Source: Spirosoma luteum DSM 19990
Lineage (GTDB): Bacteria > Bacteroidota > Bacteroidia > Cytophagales > Spirosomataceae
Assembly: GCF_000374065.1 (NCBI RefSeq)
Contig: NZ_KB893313.1
Span: 75,107-139,106 of the forward strand
DNA: 64,000 bases
Direction: 5' to 3'
Shown in pieces: positions 34,601 to 43,360 of this stretch (its first letter is position 1; every line of letters starts with the position of its first letter). The notes beneath the pieces were generated by a model. It was given only the letters and a program-made list of their open reading frames with translations. It did not search any database and was not told the origin of the DNA. The position numbers and the translations under genes were made by a program.

Positions 34601-36709
34601 GGCCCTATTCCAGCCAGTTTGGGAAATCTGTCAAAAGTGTTAGTCCTCTATCTATCGGTCAATAAATTAAGCGGCTCCATTCCAGCCAGCCTGGGTAGCC
34701 TCAGCCAAATACAGTACATTAATTTTTCCGGAAACAGGCTGACCGGATCTATTCCGGCCAGCTTGGGCAATTTATCGCAGATAAAAAGTCTACTTCTAAT
34801 CAACAATTCCCTGAGTGGCTGTTTCCCAGCCGAGTTGGCCTCTTTATGCGGCAAAGATGTATTATTACTAGGTAACCTTGGCCTACCGGGTGGTGGCGAC
34901 TTTGCCAGTTTCTGTATCAACCGAACCGGGGCCTGCACCGGTACGCCGACACCGGGCAATCTTGCACTCACGGCTCCCACCTACGACTGCACTACGGGAG
35001 CTTTTACATTCAACACCACCGGAGGGGATGGCTCGACCATCACTTACTTTGCTCCTGGCATCACCGGCCCTACTACTAACCCCAACCAGTTTGTGGATGC
35101 CGGACTGCGGCAGGCCGCCGATGCGCAACCTCTTACCCTGTCTGCCACCCAGAGCGGGGTAACGGTGACGTATCGATTCGATCTGCGGGCCACTTGCCCC
35201 ATTGGTACAAATCCTCCTGTACAATCTAATCCCGACCGGGCAATCCTGGTCGACTTATATAATTCCACCAATGGACCAGGCTGGAGACTCAATAACAACT
35301 GGTTACAGGGCGATAGCCCCTGTAATTGGTTTGGGGTTAAGTGTGATGTTACTGGACGAGTGACCGAACTTAGTTTAAGCGGCAATAATCTAAATGGAAC
35401 ACTCCCTGCCAGTTTAGGTAACCTGTCGCAGTTAACCTATTTGAGTCTAGGACAAAATCAGATAAGTGGCTCGATTCCCGCCACGTTGGGTAACCTGTCG
35501 CAGTTGAAGAGTCTTTTATTGTTTACTAATCAGCTAAGTGGTCCTATTCCAGCTAGTCTAGGTAACCTGTCGCAACTCACGTACCTAACCCTACAAACCA
35601 ATAGGCTGACCGGTATCGTCCCTGTCAGTTTGGGAAATTTAGCCAATGTGCAATACCTCCTCCTGGATAACAACCTGTTGAGTGGCCCAATCCCGGTTAG
35701 TTTAAGCAATCTATCACAGGCACTGTACCTGCAATTATCAAACAATCAGTTAAGTGGCAACATCCCGGGAGAGTTGAGCAATTTACCTAAGTTGGTAAGT
35801 CTTATTCTCTTTGGGAATCAATTGAGTGGGTCTATCCCCACCGGTTTGGGCAACTTAACGCAGTTAGAGGCTCTCCAGCTACAAAGAAATCAGTTAAGTG
35901 GTCCCATTCCAGCTACGCTGGGTAACCTTACTCAACTAAGGTTCCTTTTTCTGGACAATAATCAGCTGAGCGGTTCTATCCCCGCCAGTTTGGGCAGATT
36001 AACCCAGCTAGTGAACATATCGCTAAATACTAACCAACTAAGTGGTTGCTTCCCAACGGAGTTGACTTCCCTATGCGGCAAAAGCGTTCTGATGACGGGT
36101 AACCCTGGCCTGCCCGGTGGTGGTGATTTTGCCAGTTTCTGTAGCAACCGAACGGGAGCGTGTCCTGTGACACCAACCACGGGCCTGTCCCTTACCCAGC
36201 CTACGTACAACTGCGCAACGGGAGCGTTCAAATTCAATACCATCGGGGGTAATGGCACTCCCATCGAGTATCAGGCACCCGGCATTACGGGCTGGACGAC
36301 CAACCCAAACCAGTTTGTCGATAAAGAATCCCGCACCGCCAACGACGTGCAGCCCTTTATGCTCATGGCCCGCCAGAGTGGTACCGTCGCTACCTACACC
36401 TGGAACCTGAAGCAGGCCTGCGGACGGGCACGCGTAGCCACCGAAGAAGTGGGTACAACCTTGTCGCTTCAGGTATTGGGCAACCCCGCCCGTGAGCAGG
36501 TGCGGGTACTGATTACCGGAGCCGAAGGGCAGCCCGTGCAGTTACGGCTTACCGACTTGCAGGGTCGCCTGCTGGAAAGCCGCACGGTGGAGCAGGCAGG
36601 CGCATCCGAAGAGCAACGGTTCCAGCTGGATCAGGCCGGGCCGCACCTACTCCTGTTGCAGGCAACTAAGCAACAGCAGGTTCGCACCGTCAAGATTGTC
36701 CGGCAGTAA
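31608..36709 (+). CDS. Giant modular leucine-rich-repeat surface protein (T9SS cargo), frameshifted
   Basis: Two reading frames, 31608-32012 and an in-frame continuation ending at 36709, form one gene of about 1700 residues interrupted by a one-base deletion near 31980. It has a signal peptide, then alternates five copies of an 80-residue beta module (LTQPTYDCATGAFKFNTTGG ... FVDAGLRQAAD ... YVFDLRATCP) with four blocks that each begin with a plant-type LRR N-cap (DRA-L-LY-ATNGP-W...SPCNWFGV-C) followed by 24-residue repeats GNLSQL--L-L--NQLSGSIPASL (about 5, 10, 9 and 10 repeats) and a cysteine cap (LASLCGK). The last 90 residues are a type A C-terminal sorting domain ending VRTVKIVRQ, so it is a type IX secretion cargo on the cell surface. 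The module copies start near 31731, 32580, 33807, 34965 and 36185. Adhesion or ligand binding is inferred. Confidence 0.85.
31979..31982 (+). other. One-base deletion that breaks the LRR gene
   Basis: At the end of the first module the sequence reads AATCCCCCGG/GCAAACCAATCAGGACCGG. Sibling copies at 34060 and 32829 read AATCCCCCCGTTCAAACC and AATCCTCCTGTGCAAACC, so one base is missing between 31980 and 31981. The upstream frame then stops at 32012; the downstream frame (CAA ACC AAT CAG GAC CGG) is open from 31982 to 36709. Confidence 0.85.
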
Positions 36710-36726
36710 CCGCCCTCCCATTATAT

Positions 36727-36782
36727 GCACTACTGTCAACAGGCTCCGGGTTCCCCAGGGCCTGTTGGCAGTAGTGCGTTTT
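36727..36782 (+). terminator. Rho-independent terminator after the LRR gene
   Basis: An 18-base stem, GCACTACTGTCAACAGGC at 36727-36744 with GCCTGTTGGCAGTAGTGC at 36760-36777 (one G-T pair), is followed by GTTTT. It lies 18 bases after the stop codon. Confidence 0.8.
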
Positions 36783-36844
36783 GCGGCTATAAAGGCGTAG
36801 TTGTGCCAATTTGCAAACACATCTAAGCCAATAAACAATTTTCG

Positions 36845-37018
36845 ATGAAAGCAATTCACGTAATTCTATTCTCTCTGATAGGTCTACTAACTCCGGTGTT
36901 GGCCCAGTCGACAACATCCACCAGTATCTACCTATATAGCCTTCCCAACAACTCATTACTCACCAGCGCTAACCCCGTGTCTTCTACAAATCCCAAACTA
37001 ACTGTCATTAGAAATTGA
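36845..37018 (+). CDS. Short secreted peptide (57 residues)
   Basis: An ATG at 36845 opens a 57-residue frame, MKAIHVILFSLIGLLTPVLA followed by QSTTSTSIYLYS... and a stop at 37016-37018. The first 20 residues are a convincing signal peptide with an A-x-A-like cut before QST. The mature part (about 37 residues) is rich in S, T, N and P, with no cysteine. It lies 60 bases after the LRR gene's terminator. It may be a genuine small exported peptide or the 5' remnant of a larger secreted protein; nothing downstream continues it obviously. Confidence 0.5.
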   Translation: MKAIHVILFSLIGLLTPVLAQSTTSTSIYLYSLPNNSLLTSANPVSSTNPKLTVIRN

Positions 37019-37129
37019 GCCAACCAGATCAAACCGACAAGAAGATCCCTCGCTTATACCCTATTCAAAACATATAATAAACGGAGTACGTTTACTGGTT
37101 AACCGTAGTCAAATTCTTACTCAGCAGCG

Positions 37130-37159
37130 ATGAAAACATTACTTTGATGTGCACTGATA
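37130..37159 (+). other. Stop codon inside the signal peptide of the following lipoprotein gene
   Basis: An ATG at 37130 starts MKTLL, then TGA (37145-37147), then continues in the same frame as CALIVLAVSC-KKTE. Without the stop this is an ideal lipoprotein signal peptide with lipobox L-A-V-S-C. So the gene's natural start was very probably 37130, and the stop is a nonsense mutation or read through. Confidence 0.7.
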
Positions 37160-37870
37160 GTGCTGGCCGTATCTTGCAAAAAGACGGAATCGGATACTGT
37201 GGATCCACAGTATGACACCATAATGGCTGAGTACCCTGACTGGTATACGCTCAAAGCGCCCGTTGACAAAGAAATTCAGGGAGTGTGGGGAAATCGAGAC
37301 AAAACCCTGCTGATCTCAACCGGTAGTGCCATCTTCCGCTCGACCGATCAGGGGAATCACTGGCAACAAGTTCATCAGCAGTCAGTCGGTATGTTTGGTA
37401 TTGTTCAGTATCGGGACACACTTTTTACCATGAATGGGTTGCTCAATTATCGAGTACTCACCACAGCCGATAACTTTAGTGTAGATGATGGTAAGAGCTG
37501 GCAGCCCTATCAAAGAAGAGGTAGTTTGGCATTCGATTATTATCCGTTAATGGGCTACAATGGGTTTCCAATTAACCCTGTAACGGCCTCCAATGGTGTA
37601 AACTATAAGATCAATCAAGTTTTCCTGAATGGTCCAACTGCGACGACGGGCATTTTTGAAACGCCGGGCATTATCACCTCCGATGGTCGACGAATTGATC
37701 TACCTCAACTTCATCAACTCCATAGTTTGTATCTGGACGATCAGCAACGACTTTATATCTCGGGTACGGATGCAGTTTGTAGCCGGGGGCACTCAGGAGA
37801 AAGTTTTTCTTTCTGCAACAGCCAACAAGGCAGGGGTGTTGTTTACATTTCCAAATGGCCATTGCCTTAG
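37160..37870 (+). CDS. Lipoprotein of unknown function, signal peptide interrupted
   Basis: From a GTG at 37160 a 236-residue protein can be made, but this start would leave only MLAVSC of the signal peptide. The body contains VWGNRDKTLLISTGSAIFRSTDQGNHWQQV, recalling the BNR/sialidase-type propeller repeats (S-T-D-x-G-x-x-W; a second is SVDDGKSWQPY), and ends GRGVVYISKWPLP, a C-terminal form I associate with Bacteroidota lipoproteins. A function is not recognised. Because the TGA at 37145 precedes the lipobox, the protein is either not exported or not made: treat it as a possible recent pseudogene. It stands alone, 260 bases before a family A repeat. Confidence 0.6.
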   Translation: MLAVSCKKTESDTVDPQYDTIMAEYPDWYTLKAPVDKEIQGVWGNRDKTLLISTGSAIFRSTDQGNHWQQVHQQSVGMFGIVQYRDTLFTMNGLLNYRVLTTADNFSVDDGKSWQPYQRRGSLAFDYYPLMGYNGFPINPVTASNGVNYKINQVFLNGPTATTGIFETPGIITSDGRRIDLPQLHQLHSLYLDDQQRLYISGTDAVCSRGHSGESFSFCNSQQGRGVVYISKWPLP

Positions 37871-38120
37871 TTTCCAGACAGCTTTTTACACTTTGCCCTA
37901 GCCTTCAAGCAGCAATCTCTTCAAAGTGGTCAATCTGGTTCTAACTATTAATCGATCCGCTGGTAGCAGAATTATGCGGTAGCACCCCCTTTCATCCTAT
38001 GTACACCAACACCAGCAGACTTTGGGTAAACCGGGAGCCTGCTGGTGTCGGTGCTATCCATAGCGGGTCTCGCTGCTACCAATAAAACGCTTACTTTTAC
38101 GAATCAAGCAAACGGTATTC
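37871..38120. terminator. Intergenic stretch with hairpin at 38004-38053
   Basis: CACCAACACCAGCAG at 38004-38018 pairs with CTGCTGGTGTCGGTG at 38039-38053 (one G-T pair), a hairpin with a 20-base loop and no strong T run. It is a probable terminator of the lipoprotein gene. Nothing else is seen before the family A repeat. Confidence 0.5.
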
Positions 38121-38186
38121 GGTTTACGGTTTGTGGTTGGCTGACGCGAGCATGCAAATGCGTCAGCCAACCACAAACCGTAAACC
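38121..38186. repeat. Perfect 27-base inverted repeat, intergenic family A
   Basis: Arms 38121-38147 and 38160-38186 are exact complements around a 12-base loop. Ends read GGTTTACGGT and the core reads GGCTGACGC / GCGTCAGCC, as in the copy at 12131-12227. It ends 24 bases before the permease start codon, so it may also affect translation of that gene. Confidence 0.85.
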
Positions 38187-38210
38187 AAAAACAGTAAACC
38201 AAAAATCACG

Positions 38211-39437
38211 TTGAACGTCCCCGTTTTTCTGGCCCGTAAGGTCCGCCACGCGCCCGAGGGCAGTTTTTCGGCCACCGTTACCCGCATTGGTATCGCCAGT
38301 ATTGCCCTCGGTCTGGGGGTGTTGATTGTCGCCTTTTCGGTACTGTACGGCTTCAAAAACACCATTCAGCAAAAGATATTCCTGTTCGGTGCCCATTTGC
38401 AGGTGAGTAAGTTCACCAACAATATGTCGTACGAAGACACCGCCCTACCCCTGACCACCCGCCTGTACCGCGACAGCACCCGCATTCCCGGCGTGCGGCA
38501 CATTCAGGCGGTGGCCCAGAAAGCGGGTATCCTGAAAACCAAAGAGGAACTGGCCGGGGTAGTACTGAAAGGCGTGGGGAAAGACTACGACTGGAACCTG
38601 TTCCGGGGGTCGCTGGTAGCCGGGACGGTGCCCGAGGTCGGGGCCGATACGGGGAACGGCTCCACCCAACTGCTGCTCAGTCAGTACATGGCGAATCAGC
38701 TACAGGTGAACGTGGGCGACAACGTACCGTTATATTTTTTGGGCAATCCGCCCCGCGCCCGGAAAATGACGGTGGTCGGCATTTACGAGACGGGGTTGGA
38801 AGAAGTGGACAAAACCGTTGCCCTGGGCGATATCCGGCTCATTCAGCGACTCAACAAATGGGGCCCCGACTCAGTGGGAACCTACGAAATTTTCGTCAAC
38901 GACTTCACAAGAGTAGAACAGACAGCCGCCCGCGTGTTCGATGTGCTGTCGCCCGATATGCGGCTCACCCGCGTCACGGACCAGTACCGTCCCCTGTTCG
39001 ACTGGATGGTCCTCCTCGACCGGAACATGGTCATCTTACTCAGCCTGATTACGTTCGTCGCTTCGTTCAACATGGTATCCGTACTGATCGTACTGATGAT
39101 GGAACGAACTCCTATGATTGGATTGCTGAAAGCACTGGGTGGCCCCAATTCACTGATTCGGGGCATGTTCGTCTTTGTGGGACTAAACATGGTGACCTGG
39201 GGTTTGTTGATTGGCAACGTGGTTGGGCTGGGTATCTGCTTCCTGCAGGACCGGTTCAAGCTGATTCCCCTCGACCCCAAAAACTACTTCATGAGCTACG
39301 TACCCATCGTGTGGGACTGGCCTACCATCCTGGCCCTGAACGGGGCCACCATTCTGCTGATTGCGCTGGTACTCTGGATACCCACTATCGTGGTCAACCG
39401 GATCCAACCCGTAAAAGCCCTGGCCTTTAAGAAGTAG
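38211..39437 (+). CDS. LolC/LolE-type ABC transporter permease (FtsX fold)
   Basis: A 408-residue inner-membrane protein of the MacB/LolE type. The N-terminus VPVFLARKVRHAPEGSFSATVTRIGIASIALGLGV and first helix (about 23-45) are typical; an extracytoplasmic domain follows (about 46-270), then three C-terminal helices (about 278-300, 322-345, 375-397) with the FtsX signature (FVASFNMVSVLIVLMMERT, IGLLKALGG). It would pull lipoproteins from the inner membrane for transfer to the outer membrane, as LolCDE does, or move another substrate. The start is TTG at 38211. No LolD-type ATPase is adjacent. Confidence 0.9.
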   Translation: MNVPVFLARKVRHAPEGSFSATVTRIGIASIALGLGVLIVAFSVLYGFKNTIQQKIFLFGAHLQVSKFTNNMSYEDTALPLTTRLYRDSTRIPGVRHIQAVAQKAGILKTKEELAGVVLKGVGKDYDWNLFRGSLVAGTVPEVGADTGNGSTQLLLSQYMANQLQVNVGDNVPLYFLGNPPRARKMTVVGIYETGLEEVDKTVALGDIRLIQRLNKWGPDSVGTYEIFVNDFTRVEQTAARVFDVLSPDMRLTRVTDQYRPLFDWMVLLDRNMVILLSLITFVASFNMVSVLIVLMMERTPMIGLLKALGGPNSLIRGMFVFVGLNMVTWGLLIGNVVGLGICFLQDRFKLIPLDPKNYFMSYVPIVWDWPTILALNGATILLIALVLWIPTIVVNRIQPVKALAFKK

Positions 39438-39583
39438 CTAAAAGGAGTCGGGGAGTCAACAAAGCCCCGGTACTGCCTAATTCAGATGATTTCTATTCAG
39501 CCATCCGGTTCATATTTCGTTATTTTTACTGTTTCTTACCAGGGCAGATAGTGAATGCTCCTAACATACAACGTACATCAACT

Positions 39584-41923
39584 ATGCTAAAAATCGTATT
39601 GACGGCTTTGCCCATCGCCCTGTTGGTAACGGCTTACGCCCAACCGCAACCGGTGCTAACAGCTAAAGACTACGAACAGGCCCAGCGGTTCCTCGGCCCC
39701 AATGCCGAACAACTTATCGACAACGGCCCCGTTCGCCCAAACTGGTTACCCGACAACCGGTTCTGGTATCGGAACCTGACGGCCAGCGGTAGTGAGTTTA
39801 TCCTGGTCGACCCCGCCAAAGGAACGCGAACGGCCGCTTTCGACACCCGGAAACTAGCCAGTACGCTAGTGAAAGCAACGGGCAAAACTTACGAAGCATC
39901 GCGCCTGCCTTTCCAGCGAATCAGTGTTGCGCCCAATAACCAATCCATCGGTTTTCAGGCCGGGGGTAAATCCTGGCAGTACACCCCGCAGAGCGACCAG
40001 CTCACTGCCGACACCACCAACCCACCCATGACCAGCGCCGACGAGCAGCGGCCGGGCCGGGGCGACAGCGGGAACGAGGTGCTCTCGCCCGACAAAAAAC
40101 GGGCGGCTTACATCAGGGATTATAACCTGTGGGTGCGGGATGTAAAAACCGGCGCAGAAACTCAGTTAACGACTGATGGTATCAAGGATTTCGGGTACGC
40201 CACCGACAATGCCGGCTGGAAATCGAGCGACCGGGCCATTCTGGCGTGGTCGCCGGATTCTAAGAAGATTGCTACCTTCAAACAGGATCAGCGGCAGGTG
40301 AGCGATATGTATTTGGTGACAACCAACGTGGGCAAACCCACGCTGAAACAGTGGAAATACCCCTTCCCCGGCGATTCTGTCATTCCCACTATTCAGCGGG
40401 TTATCATCGAGGTCGATAATCCGAAGGTAATTACGCTGCAAATACCACCCGACCCGCACCGGGCTACGCTGAGTGATGACATTTCCAGCAGTGGCACGTT
40501 CGATGATGTTCACTGGACCGAGGATGGGTCGCAACTGGCGTTCGTATCCACCTCCCGCGACCATAAGCAGGAAAAAGTCCGGCTGGCCGATGCCAGAACG
40601 GGGGCGGTGCGGGAAGTGTTTGACGAGGTTGTAGCTACCCAGTACGAATCGGGCTGGGGGTCCATCAACTGGCGGTATCTGCCCAAAACAAATGAGTTTA
40701 TCTGGTTCTCGGAGCGCGACAACTGGGGCCATCTGTACCTGTACGATGCGACCACCGGCAAGGTGAAAAACCAGATTACAACCGGTGACTTTGTGGTTAC
40801 CCGGCTGCTGAAAGTGGATGAATCCAAACGGATGCTCTACTTCATGGCCGTTGGGCGGCAGCCGGAAAATCCTTACTTCGCCCAGTTTTGCCAGATCGGA
40901 TTCGACGGTAAGAACTTCGCCGTACTCACGCCCGAAGCGGGTAATCATCAGGTGAGCCTTTCGCCCGACGGTACTTATTTTGTGGATACCTATTCAACAC
41001 CGACGGTCCCACCCGTGAGCGTGGTGCGCAGTTTGACCGGCAAAAAGACGCTGATGCTGGAGAAAGCCGACATTTCGCGGCTGACGGCTACGGGCTGGCA
41101 TGCGCCAACGCCCATTAAGCTAAAAGCGCACGACGGAGAAACGGACATTTACGGACTACTATACACGCCCACCAACCTTGACCCTGCGAAGAAATACCCC
41201 GTTATTGACTACATCTATCCGGGTCCGCAGGGTGGCAGCGTGGGCAACTGGGGCTTTTCGGCAGCCCGGAAAGATAACCAGGCCCTGGCCGAACTGGGGT
41301 TTATTGTGGTCGAAATAGAAGGGACCAGTAACCCACTGCGTTCCAAAAAATTCCACGACATGAGCTACGGCAATATGTCGGAGAATACGCTGCCGGACCA
41401 GGTGTCGGGCATCCGGCAACTGGCGCGGCAATACGCCTACATGGATACGAGCCGGGTGGGCATCTGGGGGCACTCCGGGGGCGGATTCGCTACCGCAACG
41501 GCCATGTTCAAGTACCCCGATTTCTTCAAGGTAGGCATCTCCGAATCGGGTAACCACGACAACCGCAATTATGAGGACGACTGGGGTGAGCGGTACGACG
41601 GCCTGACCGCGAACTCAGACTACGAAGCCCACGCCAACCAGAACTACGCTAAAAACCTGAAGGGAAAGCTGATGCTGGCCCACGGCATGATGGACAACAA
41701 CGTGCCGCCATCCAACACGCTGCTGGTGGTTGAGGCCCTGGCGAAAGCCAACAAGGATTACGACCTGGTCCTTTTCCCGAATGCGGCCCACGGATTTGGC
41801 AGCTACTCGCCGTACATGACCCGCCGACGCTGGGATTATTTCGTCAAAAACTTGTTGGGTGCTGAGCCGCCACACGAATTCAAAATCGAGATGAAGGCCG
41901 ATCCGAGAAATGCAATGCGGTAA
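39584..41923 (+). CDS. Dipeptidyl peptidase IV-type serine peptidase (S9)
   Basis: A 779-residue exported peptidase: signal peptide (MLKIVLTALPIALLVTAYAQ), a DPP4-type beta-propeller (about 60-500, with LSPDKKRAAYIRDYNLWV), and a C-terminal alpha/beta-hydrolase domain with the nucleophile in GIWGHSGGGFATA, the acid in HGMMDNNVPPSN and the histidine in AAHGFGSY. It should remove dipeptides from peptide N-termini in the periplasm. I chose the ATG at 39584 because it starts the signal peptide; a GTG at 39551 would add 11 residues. It is a single-gene unit ending with two hairpins. Confidence 0.95.
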   Translation: MLKIVLTALPIALLVTAYAQPQPVLTAKDYEQAQRFLGPNAEQLIDNGPVRPNWLPDNRFWYRNLTASGSEFILVDPAKGTRTAAFDTRKLASTLVKATGKTYEASRLPFQRISVAPNNQSIGFQAGGKSWQYTPQSDQLTADTTNPPMTSADEQRPGRGDSGNEVLSPDKKRAAYIRDYNLWVRDVKTGAETQLTTDGIKDFGYATDNAGWKSSDRAILAWSPDSKKIATFKQDQRQVSDMYLVTTNVGKPTLKQWKYPFPGDSVIPTIQRVIIEVDNPKVITLQIPPDPHRATLSDDISSSGTFDDVHWTEDGSQLAFVSTSRDHKQEKVRLADARTGAVREVFDEVVATQYESGWGSINWRYLPKTNEFIWFSERDNWGHLYLYDATTGKVKNQITTGDFVVTRLLKVDESKRMLYFMAVGRQPENPYFAQFCQIGFDGKNFAVLTPEAGNHQVSLSPDGTYFVDTYSTPTVPPVSVVRSLTGKKTLMLEKADISRLTATGWHAPTPIKLKAHDGETDIYGLLYTPTNLDPAKKYPVIDYIYPGPQGGSVGNWGFSAARKDNQALAELGFIVVEIEGTSNPLRSKKFHDMSYGNMSENTLPDQVSGIRQLARQYAYMDTSRVGIWGHSGGGFATATAMFKYPDFFKVGISESGNHDNRNYEDDWGERYDGLTANSDYEAHANQNYAKNLKGKLMLAHGMMDNNVPPSNTLLVVEALAKANKDYDLVLFPNAAHGFGSYSPYMTRRRWDYFVKNLLGAEPPHEFKIEMKADPRNAMR

Positions 41924-41942
41924 AGACGGAGTACATTAGACA

Positions 41943-41980
41943 ATACCCCACCCCAACCCCACCCTCGTAGGGTGGGGTAT
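41943..41980. terminator. Hairpin after the S9 peptidase gene
   Basis: ATACCCCACCC at 41943-41953 pairs with GGGTGGGGTAT at 41970-41980. It is 20 bases after the stop codon and is followed by CGAAAAAATG, so it lacks a T tract on the plus strand; it is probably the first of two termination hairpins. Confidence 0.55.
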
Positions 41981-42037
41981 CGAAAAAATGACGGCTTCGT
42001 TCATCAACCGCTTGTCTTTTTCTCACTGACGATTGAT

Positions 42038-42071
42038 AAAAAAAGGTTACCGTTTCGGGTAACCTTTTTTT
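42038..42071. terminator. Symmetric rho-independent terminator
   Basis: AAAAAAAGGTTACC at 42038-42051 and GGTAACCTTTTTTT at 42058-42071 form a stem with a six-base loop and T runs on both strands. It ends transcription of the S9 peptidase gene. Confidence 0.88.
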
Positions 42072-42278
42072 ATGCCCCGTACCCGGTGAATACGGCTCCC
42101 CTTCCAGGCCGTGCAAAAAACGGACAAAACGTTCATTATTGAACACACACTGTCCGTTTCCGTACAAATAACCAGACACCTTTCCTGAACATATCCCTGA
42201 TAATCAGCGTATTGCTATTTATGGCACACCGTTTGGCATAAAGAGGGAGAACAGTAAACAACAAAAACGTATAAAGCC

Positions 42279-42680
42279 ATGATTCATTTATTCAGCCAGG
42301 CCAGTCTGTTGGCCAGCAGCAAAAGTTTAGTAAGCGGACTCCTTTTCAGTGCCAGCGCACTGCTTGCCAATCCGGAAGCCCCGAAGAAGCCCACCTCGTT
42401 CGATGCCAGTATGTACGTAACCCAGCAGGGTAAAATCAGATTGGCCGTAGAGAAAGTTGCGCCCACTCCGGTATATGTGCAACTGCTCGATGAAAAGAAG
42501 AACGTCCTCTTTAGCCAGTACGTGGCTAAAAAAGACCTCAAAACGGCCATGCTTTTCGATGTAAGCGGTATACAGGATGGTTTGTACACCCTGGAAATCA
42601 AATCGGGTGAAGGTAGTATTATCAGGCAGGTAAGCCTGACCACCGAGACTCAAAAGCGGGCCATAAACTTCAGCAAATAG
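42279..42680 (+). CDS. Small secreted protein with a single beta-sandwich domain
   Basis: A 133-residue protein. A hydrophobic N-terminus (about 1-30, LVSGLLFSASALLA) looks like a signal peptide with cleavage near LANP. The mature part, PVYVQLLDEKKNVLFSQYV ... GLYTLEIKSGEGSIIRQVSL, has the strand pattern of the T9SS C-terminal domain or of DUF3244 proteins, but stands without a cargo domain. Its role is unknown; proteins of this type are common and highly expressed in Cytophagales as far as I recall. A strong terminator follows directly. Confidence 0.7.
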   Translation: MIHLFSQASLLASSKSLVSGLLFSASALLANPEAPKKPTSFDASMYVTQQGKIRLAVEKVAPTPVYVQLLDEKKNVLFSQYVAKKDLKTAMLFDVSGIQDGLYTLEIKSGEGSIIRQVSLTTETQKRAINFSK

Positions 42681-42710
42681 ACTGAAATAGGTTAAGAAAA
42701 GTTGATTCGG

Positions 42711-42743
42711 AAAGCCCGTTCGCAGGGCGAACGGGCTTTTTTT
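42711..42743 (+). terminator. Rho-independent terminator
   Basis: AAAGCCCGTTCGC at 42711-42723 pairs with GCGAACGGGCTTT at 42727-42739, followed by T to 42743. It ends the small secreted-protein gene. Confidence 0.92.
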
Positions 42744-42945
42744 ATTACCCTGTGAAGTCAGTAGCAATATCACCAATCCATAATTTCGCCGGAAAAGGGT
42801 AGACAAGTGCAGACCGTGGTATTATTGTCAGTCGGTAGTACTAACAGCTCCGCCGTACTGAAAAGTAATAGGCTGACAATTGGCCAGACTGTTGTTTGTA
42901 CACGTAGGGCTAATCCACGAGAAGAGGGATTGAAACGGTCGTTTA
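42744..42945. other. Intergenic stretch with no feature seen
   Basis: Two hundred bases between the terminator and the end of the next minus-strand gene. No reading frame, hairpin or repeat stands out. Confidence 0.5.
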
Positions 42946-43218
42946 TCAAACGGTGTCGACTTTGGTGACGCCACCCCGGCGTAGTGAATCGGGCCGGAGC
43001 CGGCGTCCTTTCCGCTTTCCGGGTAGCGTGGTATCCATGGCTGCTTCTTTTCTGCGCCGTTCCTGCTGGCTTATTTTCTTCTGCGCCGGATCTATCTGCT
43101 TGGTATTCCCTGGCGTGGCGGTCGCCGGTTGCGTGGTTGGCGACGGATTACTCTGCCCCGATGCGCTTATCAGCAAACCGATGCTGAGCATACTACCAAT
43201 TATCAGGATTCGTTTCAT
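42946..43218 (-). CDS. Small basic secreted protein
   Basis: A 90-residue protein with a signal peptide (MKRILIIGSMLSIGLLISAS then GQSNPSP). The mature part, about 68 residues, is low in complexity: a P/T/A-rich segment (about 24-44), then a very basic stretch with RRRKEAA and GKRKGRRLRP. No domain is recognised. It is divergent from the ECF sigma factor gene with 140 bases between the start codons. The start is fixed by the signal peptide. Function unknown. Confidence 0.65.
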   Translation of the reverse strand: MKRILIIGSMLSIGLLISASGQSNPSPTTQPATATPGNTKQIDPAQKKISQQERRRKEAAMDTTLPGKRKGRRLRPDSLRRGGVTKVDTV

Positions 43219-43270
43219 ACCGATGTTGCGTTAATACCCCCTGGTAACACGCACTGGTGATGTTCGGTTA

Positions 43271-43278
43271 TACTTTTG
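43271..43278 (+). promoter_or_regulatory. Candidate -7 element for the sigma factor operon
   Basis: TACTTTTG matches TAnnTTTG, 83 bases before the ATG at 43361. No TTTG is found 19-21 bases upstream, so the match may be chance. Confidence 0.3.
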
Positions 43279-43360
43279 GCCGGATGTTGCGTAAATAACC
43301 CATTGTTGTGTGGAATAAAGATGCTTTTTGCATCCATTACGTGTACTGAGCGGCCCCTGT

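Noticed and set aside
37629-37901. Frameshift near the end of the lipoprotein gene, joining to an overlapping 90-residue frame
   Set aside because: The existing frame ends with a convincing C-terminus (GRGVVYISKWPLP), while the overlapping frame is hydrophobic and unrelated in style.
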